The position numbers and the translations under genes are program-made. Below, one piece after another: positions 42,301-50,479 of a stretch of 64,000 nt of DNA. The stretch covers positions 62,001 to 126,000 of the forward strand of contig CANJMI010000004.1 in NCBI GenBank assembly GCA_947475525.1, written 5' to 3'. The stretch is from Polyangiaceae bacterium (GTDB lineage Bacteria > Myxococcota_A > Polyangia > Polyangiales > Polyangiaceae). The number at the start of each line of letters is the position of its first letter. The first letter of the stretch is position 1. The notes beneath the pieces are model-generated. The model searched no databases. It was not told where the DNA came from and saw only the letters and a program-made list of their open reading frames with translations.

Positions 42301-43728
42301 TCAGTTCGGCTCGGCGTCGGCCTCGCACTCCTCGTCCTCGAGTTTTTCGCGCGAGCCAATGCCCCATTCGCGCATCCGGTACTGAATCGTGCGGCGGCTG
42401 ATCCCGAGGATCACCGCAGCCTTGGATGGCGAGCCACCAACCGCGTCGAGGGTGCGTTGGATCGCGAAGCGCTCGAGCTCAGCGAGGGTCACGCCGGGGA
42501 TCATCAGCCGAACAGGTTCACTCTCGCGTAGTTCGCCGGCGATGGCGAGATCGTCCACGCCGACCGAAGCCGAGCCTGCCAGTACGACGGCCTGTTCGAT
42601 GATGTTCTGAAGCTCGCGCACGTTGCCCGGCCAAGGGTATGCCGCGAGCGCCTGCCTGGCCTCGTTCGTGAGGCCATCGATCTTCTTTTCATTTTCCGCT
42701 GCGTAGCGATGGAGAAAATGATTGGCGAGCAGCGGGACGTCGCTCGGGCGCGCGCGCAGTGGAGGGACCTCAAGACGAACGACGTTGAGGCGGTAGTAGA
42801 GGTCCTCTCGAAACGTTTGTTTCTCGAGCATGCTCTTGAGGTCGCGGTTGGTGGCCGCAACGACGCGCACGTCAACCTGCAAGGGCTCGTCTCCACCAAC
42901 TCGCTCGAACTCGCGCTCCTGAAGAAACCGCAAGAGCTTCACTTGAACGGACAGGGGGATCTCGCTGACTTCATCGAGAAACAACGTGCCGTGGTGCGCC
43001 TGCTCGAACCGCCCTTTGCGGCGACTAACAGCACCGGTGAAAGCGCCCCGCTCATGACCGAAGAGCTCGGATTCGAGGAGCGACTCCGAGAGCGCCGCAC
43101 AGTTGAGGCGCACGAACGGCCCGGAGCTTCGCTTCGAGTTCTGGTGGATCGCGGCGGCGATGAGCTCCTTGCCAGTGCCCGTTTCACCCTGGATGAGCAC
43201 CGTCGCGCGGCTTTGCGCAGCCTGATGCGCTTTGGCGAGGAGCTGCTGCATCAACGGATGAGACGCGACGATGCGGCCGAACTCACCTTGAGCGCCGCTT
43301 CGCTCGCAACGCGCAAGAGCGGAGGCATGCCGAGTCGCCTGGGCCTTCTCGCACGCCTGCCGCAACACGAGGGCAAGAGCGCTCGCGTTTACGGGGCGCG
43401 GAAGGCAATGACCCGCACCGCGCTTGACCGCTTCGACAACAGAGTCGACCGAGCCTTCGGCGGTGATGGCAACGATCGAAGTCACAGTACTCGCGCGGCG
43501 GGCCCGCAAAACGAGCTCGAGGCCGTTCGGATCCTCCGCATCGACTTGCACAAACACGACGTCCGTTGCGGGGTTCTCAAGCAACGCAAGAAACCCAGCC
43601 GTGTCCGACGCCGCCTCGACGACGTGCCCCGAATCCGCGAGCAGCCCCACGACGTGCTGCGAGAGCGATGCGTCGCTCGCTGCGATGAGAACCTGACTCA
43701 CTCGCTTACCCGCATCCGACGACAGCAT
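42301..43728 (-). CDS. Sigma-54-dependent activator with degenerate receiver domain
   Basis: 475 residues. A receiver-like domain (about 12-125) has lost key parts: no acidic pair in VLIAASDASL, only D63 in QVDAEDPNG, and the invariant Lys is Arg (R111-P112). The AAA+ domain has Walker A GETGTGKE (181-188), GAFTGA (228-233) for sigma-54 contact, LFLDEVSEIPLSVQVKLL, and a Fis-type helix-turn-helix SPSKAAVILGISRRTIQYRM. Function: activator of sigma-54 promoters, probably not phosphorylated. ATG at 43726-43728; GTG at 43699-43701 is possible. Divergent from the operon at 43855. Confidence 0.88.
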   Translation of the reverse strand: MLSSDAGKRVSQVLIAASDASLSQHVVGLLADSGHVVEAASDTAGFLALLENPATDVVFVQVDAEDPNGLELVLRARRASTVTSIVAITAEGSVDSVVEAVKRGAGHCLPRPVNASALALVLRQACEKAQATRHASALARCERSGAQGEFGRIVASHPLMQQLLAKAHQAAQSRATVLIQGETGTGKELIAAAIHQNSKRSSGPFVRLNCAALSESLLESELFGHERGAFTGAVSRRKGRFEQAHHGTLFLDEVSEIPLSVQVKLLRFLQEREFERVGGDEPLQVDVRVVAATNRDLKSMLEKQTFREDLYYRLNVVRLEVPPLRARPSDVPLLANHFLHRYAAENEKKIDGLTNEARQALAAYPWPGNVRELQNIIEQAVVLAGSASVGVDDLAIAGELRESEPVRLMIPGVTLAELERFAIQRTLDAVGGSPSKAAVILGISRRTIQYRMREWGIGSREKLEDEECEADAEPN

Positions 43729-43854
43729 GCCCGACGTCGCCGCGCGATACCAGCGACGCGTGAGTGGTCGCGCGCGCCCGCGTCTCCGCAATGTGCCCCA
43801 AACGTGTCCACTAGGAGAGCGAGGCCCAAGCCGCTAGTCTCCGGCGCGTCCATC

Positions 43855-45615
43855 ATGAACGTCGAGCACCCCGAGCCATCCGCCGAAGAAGCCGCGCGCA
43901 TCGCCGCCGCCCGTGACGTTCTCATGAAGCTCGACAAGGCCATACGCATGCGTCGCTTCTACGACGCGAACCACGACCTCGTGCGCCGATTCGAAGGTGA
44001 CTTGGTGACGACAGTCCGCGCCTTCTTCGAGAGCCACGGCGAGTTCTCGATCCGCGTTCGACCGACCTCGTTCGAGGTGGGCTCCTTCCCGATCAAAGCC
44101 GCGGAGTGCGATGAGTTCGCGCTTTCAGTTTTTCGGCAGGGGATCATCGCCCTCCGATTTCAAACGGCGCTAGGCGACGAGGAACTCGTGCGTTTTATCG
44201 AGCTTTGTGCGGCCGGACTGCATGCGAACATCGGAGAGACCGATGATCTTCCGACGCTTCTGTGGCGCGGGAACCTCACGCACATCCAGTACGCGGCGCC
44301 GGTCGGGTACACGGAAGATGACGGTTCGTTTCGCAGTGAAGACGACCTCTTCGTCGATCAAGAGTCCGTCAGTCAGGTGATCGGCGAGTCGCTCATGATC
44401 GACTTCGATCGACTCCCACCCGAGACACGCAAAGCCTACGAGGCGCGCGTCATCAAGCTGAAAGGCAACGACGACGAGCTCCCCGCGGACCTGCTGCAAG
44501 AGCGGTCTGCCGTCGCGAGCGAAACCACCCGCGAGCTTGCTCGTCGGACCTTCGAGGTCGTGCGCTCCGTGGTGTCGATGCGCTCGCGGGGACCGGACCT
44601 TTCGGCTGACGACATCCGGCGGCTCTTCCTCCACTTTCGAAAGCTGTTCATCGATTTCGCGGACATCGAAGGCCTCGTGTCTGTAGCGGAAGCGACCCAC
44701 CAGTTGCTCGAGTCACCGACGTCGTCGGCGGAGGACAAGGCCTCCCTTCAAACGATGCTCGAGCAACGCCTCGACGAAAAAGAGCTGACTGAAATGCTCT
44801 CCCGAGTGCCCGGCGGCACGGTCGGTAACCTCGACAAAGTTACGACGCTTCTCCGCGTCTTCGGAGGAAACGACCGAGCGATGATAGCGCGCCTCGCCGA
44901 TCTCGACGAGAGCGACGCGGGTCGCAGCGCCCTCGAACACGTCCTCGTTGAAGTCGCAGGTAGCGACCCCGAGTTCCTCAGCAACCGGTTCCGCGGGCAA
45001 GAAGGCAAGCGAGCGGTCGAGACCCTCGTTATGCTCGCTCAGGTCGACATCGCCCAAGCGCGGATGGCGGTCGCGGTTCGACTCCCCGGCGCGAGTGATG
45101 AGACGCAACTTGCATTGCTCGACGCCGTCCACCAGGTCCCGAACCTCCTCGACGTACGCATGCAAACGGCGCTGATCCGCCTCGCGTCGAAGGGCGAACC
45201 ACTCCGCGGGAGAATCCTCGAGAGCTTCGCTGTGCATCCGAGCGCGGCGACGGCGATCCGCGAAGCTACTCTCGAGTGGGTGAAAGATCCGGACTTCGAC
45301 GAATGGGGGCCGAAGACCGTCGAAGCCGCATTCCGCGTGATCGTCCTCGCAGGTGCAATAGAGCCGGCCATGCCGCTTTTCACGCAAATTCTGGAGCGAA
45401 AATCGCTCTTCGGCCGCAAACAGCTCGGTGAATTGAAGCTCGCCGTCGTGACCGCGCTTACGGCGAGCGACGAACCCGAGGCTCACGCACTCCTGCAACG
45501 TCACGGCGAAGGGAAAGACAAAGACTTGGCGGAAACATGCCGAGAGGCGCTCGAACGCATCGCCGCTGAACGCGCGCGCGGCACCCGACCGAGCAAGCAA
45601 GGGGACGGCTCGTGA
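43855..45615 (+). CDS. Conserved hypothetical protein upstream of HD-GYP gene
   Basis: 586 residues, unrecognised. It is largely helical with Glu/Asp/Ala/Leu-rich segments (about 250-560: VSVAEATHQLLES, TLVMLAQVDIAQARMAVAVR, VPNLLDVRMQTALIRLASKG) reminiscent of HEAT-like or ARM-like repeats; the first 220 residues contain MRRFYDANHDLVRRFEGDL and a beta-rich SIRVRPTSFEVG. Stop overlaps the GTG of the next gene (GTGA). The HD-GYP protein shares a similar N-terminal pattern, so the two may be partners. Confidence 0.78.
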   Translation: MNVEHPEPSAEEAARIAAARDVLMKLDKAIRMRRFYDANHDLVRRFEGDLVTTVRAFFESHGEFSIRVRPTSFEVGSFPIKAAECDEFALSVFRQGIIALRFQTALGDEELVRFIELCAAGLHANIGETDDLPTLLWRGNLTHIQYAAPVGYTEDDGSFRSEDDLFVDQESVSQVIGESLMIDFDRLPPETRKAYEARVIKLKGNDDELPADLLQERSAVASETTRELARRTFEVVRSVVSMRSRGPDLSADDIRRLFLHFRKLFIDFADIEGLVSVAEATHQLLESPTSSAEDKASLQTMLEQRLDEKELTEMLSRVPGGTVGNLDKVTTLLRVFGGNDRAMIARLADLDESDAGRSALEHVLVEVAGSDPEFLSNRFRGQEGKRAVETLVMLAQVDIAQARMAVAVRLPGASDETQLALLDAVHQVPNLLDVRMQTALIRLASKGEPLRGRILESFAVHPSAATAIREATLEWVKDPDFDEWGPKTVEAAFRVIVLAGAIEPAMPLFTQILERKSLFGRKQLGELKLAVVTALTASDEPEAHALLQRHGEGKDKDLAETCREALERIAAERARGTRPSKQGDGS

Positions 45616-47132
45616 GTGGACCATCGGGAGGCGGTGCGAAAGGCACCCCGGAAACGACGGACGTGCGTGATCAGGAGCTCGCCGGCCAGCTTCTCGTCGC
45701 GAGCAACGCCGCGATTCGCGTCCTGCGGGTCCACGACAACCTGAACGACGCCGTCTCGAAGCCGATGGTGGCGGTGCAAAAGCTCGTGGACAACCTCTCC
45801 GAGCGGCACCCACGCGTCATCCTCGCGCTCGTGGAAGGTGTGTTCTACCTCGACACGACGCGGATCCGCCTCACCTCGGCCCGACTTCCCGTCGCGACCC
45901 AGCTCGCGGAGGAATTTTCCGCTCGCGCGATCGGCGGGATTTCTTTCGAGAGCGGCATCACCCTGGAGGAGCTCGTCACGTTCTTCCGCACGCTCGACTC
46001 GCTGCGGCACTCGTCCGATTATCACCTGCTGCAAGCGGCACTCGCGGAAGCGGGCGTGAAGAAGGCAGGCGTATCGAAGGTGCTCCGGCCGATCACCGAA
46101 GCCGACGCGAAAAAATCCGCGCAGGACCAAGCCGCCGACGTCTACGTAGCGGCCATCAAACACGTCTCTCAAGTCATCGGGACGAAGGGCGGCGGCTCGA
46201 CACCGCGCTCGAAGCGCATCATCCATGAGCTCGTCGATCTCGCCGACAACGACCCCGTCACCCTGCTTGCACTCGCAGGCTTGCGCGACACGGGCTCGGA
46301 GGAGAGTGAGCATTCGGTGGCTGTCACCGCGCTATCGATCGCGCTCGGACGGCGCATCGGCCTCGAGCGCAACCTGCTCGCGGATCTTGGCATCGCCGCG
46401 CTCAACCACGACGTCGGGCTCGTCGAGATCGGTGACGACGCGAAGCGAGACGTGGACCGTCACCCCGTCATCGCGCTGCGATCGATTCTCCGATATTCGC
46501 CGACCGAAGCCCTCTTTCGCCAGGTGCTCTCCGCGTTCGAACATCACCGCGATTACGACGGCGGCGGGCACCCCGCAGTCCCCGGCCTCGGTAAGCCGCA
46601 CCTCTTTGCGCAAATTCTCAGGGTCACCAACGATTTCGACAGCTTGACGCGCGGGCGTCGAGGACGCGAGCCGCTCGACGTTCCAGAGGTCGCCTCCACC
46701 ATGCAACGGGGCTCGGGCACGGCGTACAACCCGACGCTCCTCACCCTGTTCTTCGACTTGATTGGCGGCCTCGATGAAGAAGGTTCCGCAAACGTCTCGT
46801 CTTCGCCGCCGAGCGACGTCGACGTGATGCTCGCGGCTTTCCTTGGCAAGGCCATCGAAGAGCCTTCGCCGCCGAAACCGATAAGCGACGTTGACCTCAT
46901 GCTTGCGGCTTTCCTTGGCAAGCCGGTTGATGAGCCGCCGCCCTCGCGACCGAAACCGATAAGCGACGTCGACCTCATGCTTGCTGAGTTCCTCGGAAAG
47001 AAGGAGGAGGTTGTGCAACAAGCCGCGAGCGCACACGCTCCGGTCGCAAGCGCGAAGGCCCCGAAGAAGAATGCACTCGGCGCGATGAAACTGAAGAAGG
47101 TGCCTCGCAAGAAGGCGGCGGCGACGGCCTGA
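45612..47132 (+). CDS. HD-GYP-like phosphohydrolase protein
   Basis: 506 residues from GTG overlapping the previous stop. HD-GYP domain at about 225-400: H234, H266-D267 in LNHDVG, HP in RHPVIALR, HH in EHHRDYDGGGHP, where the GYP signature is GHP (319-321). Metal ligands mostly kept; cyclic-di-GMP activity uncertain. Three copies of SDVDxMLAxFLGK (401-413, 425-437, 451-463) and a Lys/Ala-rich end follow. Cotranscribed with the gene upstream; sigma-54 activator facing it is a likely regulator. Confidence 0.87.
   Translation: MSGPSGGGAKGTPETTDVRDQELAGQLLVASNAAIRVLRVHDNLNDAVSKPMVAVQKLVDNLSERHPRVILALVEGVFYLDTTRIRLTSARLPVATQLAEEFSARAIGGISFESGITLEELVTFFRTLDSLRHSSDYHLLQAALAEAGVKKAGVSKVLRPITEADAKKSAQDQAADVYVAAIKHVSQVIGTKGGGSTPRSKRIIHELVDLADNDPVTLLALAGLRDTGSEESEHSVAVTALSIALGRRIGLERNLLADLGIAALNHDVGLVEIGDDAKRDVDRHPVIALRSILRYSPTEALFRQVLSAFEHHRDYDGGGHPAVPGLGKPHLFAQILRVTNDFDSLTRGRRGREPLDVPEVASTMQRGSGTAYNPTLLTLFFDLIGGLDEEGSANVSSSPPSDVDVMLAAFLGKAIEEPSPPKPISDVDLMLAAFLGKPVDEPPPSRPKPISDVDLMLAEFLGKKEEVVQQAASAHAPVASAKAPKKNALGAMKLKKVPRKKAAATA
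46812..47000 (+). repeat. In-frame tandem repeat coding SDVDxMLAxFLGK, three copies
   Basis: Copies begin at 46812, 46884 and 46962, so spacing is 72 then 78 bp, with Pro/Glu-rich joints. They encode the C-terminal linker region of the HD-GYP-like protein and look like a short helix used three times, perhaps to bind a partner. Confidence 0.85.
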
Positions 47133-47144
47133 AGCTTGGCCCCG

Positions 47145-47423
47145 CTAAACGCGGTAGTCGAGGTAATCGAGGCAGTCCCAAAGACCCTCGCGGAGTTTCT
47201 CATCGGAAGCGATCTCGTTGGCGACCACCTCCGAGGCGAGCTCGAGCTTCGGTCGGAGCGACTTCAACTTGACCGGATCCTTCGAGAATTGTCCGAGCAA
47301 CGCGATGGTGCGCCGCGCATCTTCAATCGCCGGTCCGCCGCCACGCTCGTAGATCACTTTGTCCAGCTTGATGCAAACGTGGGCGAGAACGGCTTCGAAC
47401 TCGGTACGACTGACGATAGGCAC
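47145..47423 (-). CDS. Small conserved hypothetical protein
   Basis: 92 residues, start GTG at 47421-47423. Helical and acidic at its C-terminus (SDEKLREGLWDCLDYLDYRV); central DARRTIALLGQFSK. Not recognised. Convergent with the HD-GYP gene, ending 12 bp past its stop, and just downstream of the lipoprotein gene on the same strand. Confidence 0.65.
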   Translation of the reverse strand: MPIVSRTEFEAVLAHVCIKLDKVIYERGGGPAIEDARRTIALLGQFSKDPVKLKSLRPKLELASEVVANEIASDEKLREGLWDCLDYLDYRV

Positions 47424-47453
47424 GGTACAACCTCAACTGCTCGAAGAACGGAT

Positions 47454-48518
47454 TCACTCCGTCGCGGACAACGTCGCAACGGGTGCCGGGTTGATGCGCT
47501 TGACGATGCGGAGCCATGCGATGTCGGCGTAACCGTCATCGCTCGAAATGTTCGAGAACGGAACGCCGATGAAGACGGAAGGCGCAAGCGCCGTCATGGC
47601 GACGGAAGCGCCGAGCCCAATCCAGGTGCGGCCATCCTCCGAGTAAGCCGCGCTGACGTCATTGCCGACACGCGAGAGCTCGAGCAGCTGCGGAAACGTG
47701 CCCGGCGCCATCAACTCGGTCCCATCAACGGCCGGCTTCGCCTTCGCCTTTCGCACGAGGCTCACCCGCTGCCGCGGTAGCTGCTGGAGCGAAGCCATCG
47801 CAAACGCGGCATCGACATCGGTGTTCTCTCGAAGCATCAGGCCACCCATTTTCGACGGGCCCCCGAGGCTTCCCCCCACACCGGCGATTGCAACATCGGC
47901 CGTAAAGTCACCGGACACGCTTTGATAAAAGTACACGCCTTGATCGCTCGTTCCGCCAAAGTCCTGGCTCTGTCCAGTGATGCGAAGCGCGCCGTTCACA
48001 ATCTCGCTCTTGCCGTCTGCCTTTCCGAAGTTTGCGAACTTCCAGCTCGTACCGTCGAAGGAGTCATCGAAGTCGGCCCAGTAGGCGTAGACCTTCGACG
48101 GATCGGCGAGCACGGGCGGCGGCTTCAGCTTGCCGAAGTAGAGCGAAAAGGAACCCGTGCCGACGTCGGCCTCCGGCGTGCGAAACCAAATCGTCGTCTT
48201 CGCATCGTTCCAAGTCGACATGGGATCAACCACGCGGTCGAGCTCGACGAGTTCGCTCTCACCTTGGAATCCCACGCGTAAATCGGTCCCATCCTCGCGT
48301 GCGATCTTCTCTTTCACGAGGGCTGCGTGGTCGAACGTGAGCGCAATCGAATACGACGGGGGAACCTTGCCGCTCAACGTGAGTTCGCGCTTGAACGGGT
48401 ATGCGGCGAGCCCGACGAGCGGCAGGCCGCCGGACGTCACGTCGTCGGACGATTCATTCGAGCAGCCCGTCAGCGCCGCGACGAGCACGAAGACAAAAGC
48501 ACGGTGTCGCAACCCCAT
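47454..48518 (-). CDS. DUF2341-like lipoprotein with LamG-type domain
   Basis: 354 residues with lipobox LTGC (Cys19). First half resembles DUF2341 (YPFKRELTLSG, DLRVGFQGE, TTIWFRTPEADVGTGSFSLYFG), which often sits in secreted carbohydrate- or collagen-binding proteins; second half is a concanavalin-like sandwich with GGLMLRENTDVDAAFAMASLQ, RVGNDVSAAYSEDGRTWIGLG. A surface adhesion or binding role is inferred. ATG at 48516-48518. Confidence 0.8.
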   Translation of the reverse strand: MGLRHRAFVFVLVAALTGCSNESSDDVTSGGLPLVGLAAYPFKRELTLSGKVPPSYSIALTFDHAALVKEKIAREDGTDLRVGFQGESELVELDRVVDPMSTWNDAKTTIWFRTPEADVGTGSFSLYFGKLKPPPVLADPSKVYAYWADFDDSFDGTSWKFANFGKADGKSEIVNGALRITGQSQDFGGTSDQGVYFYQSVSGDFTADVAIAGVGGSLGGPSKMGGLMLRENTDVDAAFAMASLQQLPRQRVSLVRKAKAKPAVDGTELMAPGTFPQLLELSRVGNDVSAAYSEDGRTWIGLGASVAMTALAPSVFIGVPFSNISSDDGYADIAWLRIVKRINPAPVATLSATE

Positions 48519-48545
48519 GGATGGGCAATTACCACATTCACGGCG

Positions 48546-49352
48546 TCATTCGTTGAGAACGACGACCGGCGCCCCTCGCTCGAGGCCCAGCCCATCCGCC
48601 GCGCTCTGCTCGGCTCGGGCGACCTCGACGACCCCGAAGGAATTGATAAGCGCGAGGTAATCACCCGGCAGCACGTCCCCGTACGTGCGGCGCAGAGGGA
48701 ACACGCGACCGCCCGCGCGCACCTTGGGTGTTTTAATGTCCGAGAGCAGCGCCGCATCGATGTTGGTGATGAGATTGCCGAAGTTGTCGACTGCGATAAC
48801 GACGCCGCGCACTTGGCCTTCAACGATCTGTGGCTCGTCCACCCACGAAGGGACGATGTTCGTGACCTCGGGTCCGAAGTCCTCGGGCTGTACGCGCCCG
48901 GCGGCGAGCTCGGCGCCGATCGGGGCGAGGATGTCACGACCGTGGAAGGTCGCGCTCACGCGGTCGAGCTCGATGCCGAAGCGACCGAGTCGCGTCATGT
49001 CGAGTTGATAGATGCGCGACCCCGGCGAGACGACGAGCGGCGCCAAGAGGCCGTTGTCCGGGGCGACGAACGCGTGGCCATCGACGACTGCGATGATGAT
49101 GTCGCGCTCGGTTCCGACACCCGGATCGACAACCGCGATGTGGGTCGTTCCCACTGGGAAATAGCGGTATGCGCGCTTCAGCCAGAAGCCGGCTTCCGCG
49201 GGAAAATGCACGCTCGTCTCGTGGGTCAAGTCGATCACTTGAGCCTGCGGCGCGCGAGCGATCATGACGCCCTTCATCGTCGCGACGAACGGTCCCTTGT
49301 GGCCGAAATCGGTGGTGAGCGTGATGACGCCAGACCCAATAAACTGGTTCAC
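48546..49352 (-). CDS. SAM hydrolase / SAM hydroxide adenosyltransferase (DUF62)
   Basis: 268 residues. Members cut S-adenosylmethionine to adenosine and methionine using water; relatives do fluorination or chlorination. Motifs: ITLTTDFGHKGPFVATMKG, VIDLTHE, AVVDPGVGTER, FVAPDNGLL, TFHGRDILAP and the second domain's VDNFGNLITNI. No signature for halogenation was noted, so hydrolase is favoured. GTG at 49350-49352 starts it; an upstream TTG adds unsupported sequence. A TTGACA at 49419-49424 on this strand may be its -35. Confidence 0.88.
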   Translation of the reverse strand: MNQFIGSGVITLTTDFGHKGPFVATMKGVMIARAPQAQVIDLTHETSVHFPAEAGFWLKRAYRYFPVGTTHIAVVDPGVGTERDIIIAVVDGHAFVAPDNGLLAPLVVSPGSRIYQLDMTRLGRFGIELDRVSATFHGRDILAPIGAELAAGRVQPEDFGPEVTNIVPSWVDEPQIVEGQVRGVVIAVDNFGNLITNIDAALLSDIKTPKVRAGGRVFPLRRTYGDVLPGDYLALINSFGVVEVARAEQSAADGLGLERGAPVVVLNE

Positions 49353-49417
49353 GACGTCGAGTGTAGTGCGATAAGCGGAGCGCGAGCCAGGTCGACGTAC
49401 AGGCGCGCTCGTGGCAT

Positions 49418-50479
49418 GTGTCAAACGTGAACGTTGCGGAGCTCCATCGTCGATGCCTCGCAGCTGCGCTCTCGCTCGCGCTGCCGATCGGATGCCGCGA
49501 ACGCGAACGCTGGCCGATGCCTACGCAGGCCGCCAAAGAAACACGCTCACGCGAGCCTGAGTGCCGCACATTCGAAGACTGCCCCGAGCTTGCCGCGCCA
49601 TGCCCAAGCTCGCTCACGATTGCGAGCGCCGCCGTCCCAACCGAGGCGCGCTTCGACGAGCGACGCACGTCGGAAGTGCGAGGGCGATTCGACAACGAGG
49701 CTCGGTCCCGCCAGGTGTGTTGTTACAGCTGGAGCGAAGGCTGCCACGGTCGGCCGCTCTTGCTGCAAGACGGGACGGCGCTCCAAGCGGCGGACGTCGA
49801 ACGCAGCGACTGGCACTGGGAACTCGAGCTTACGCTCGACGCGGGCGAACATGCAGGTGAGGTGGCTTCGCGGTGGCTCGATATCGGTCGCGCGGAGCAC
49901 GCCTCGATCGCGAGCTTTCTGCGGACTTCGCTCGGTTTATTGGCGCAAGGTGCACCGAGCGAGCTCGTCCAGGCGCAACTGCGGGGCGCCGAAGACGAGG
50001 TGCGGCATGCCTGCATCGCGTTCGGGATCGCGCGGCATTTCGGGGCGGCCCGAGGCCCTGGACCGCTTGACCTCGCGTCGCTGCCGCCGCTCGCGACTAC
50101 AGACGAGCTGGCGCTGGACACGCTTGTCGGAGGTTGCGTGGGGGAGACCGTCGCGGCCGCTCTTGCGCTCGAGTCGGCCGCGCGTGGAGCCGCTGAGCTT
50201 GCGCCATGGCTCGAGCGAATTGCGGATGACGAAGGACACCACGCGGCGCTCGCGTGGCGGACCCTCGGCTGGCTATTCGACCGTTCGCATGACCGGGACA
50301 AACTCGCGGAGGCGATCCGCCGTGCGACGGCACGAGTGGGCGAAAATCGGCCTGCGCGAGGAGCGAGTTCGTACGAAGCTTTTGGACTGCTCGATGCATC
50401 GACCAGCGCCGAGATCCGCCGCGCTGCCCTAGCCGCGATCGTGAGCCCGTGCGCCGAGGCGCTGCTCAGCCGATCATGA
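49418..50479 (+). CDS. Ferritin-like-domain lipoprotein
   Basis: 353 residues, start GTG 49418 (or GTG 49427). Lipobox-like LPIGC then a Cys-containing linker (ECRTFEDCPE, CCYSWSEGC), and a four-helix domain (about 150-345) with the di-metal ligand pattern RAEHASIASF, EDEVRHACIAFGIARHF and DDEGHHAALAWRTL, two Glu-x2-His type pairs. A di-iron or di-manganese surface protein is inferred; the substrate is unknown. Its first bases overlap the promoter region of the SAM hydrolase gene. Confidence 0.8.
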   Translation: MSNVNVAELHRRCLAAALSLALPIGCRERERWPMPTQAAKETRSREPECRTFEDCPELAAPCPSSLTIASAAVPTEARFDERRTSEVRGRFDNEARSRQVCCYSWSEGCHGRPLLLQDGTALQAADVERSDWHWELELTLDAGEHAGEVASRWLDIGRAEHASIASFLRTSLGLLAQGAPSELVQAQLRGAEDEVRHACIAFGIARHFGAARGPGPLDLASLPPLATTDELALDTLVGGCVGETVAAALALESAARGAAELAPWLERIADDEGHHAALAWRTLGWLFDRSHDRDKLAEAIRRATARVGENRPARGASSYEAFGLLDASTSAEIRRAALAAIVSPCAEALLSRS

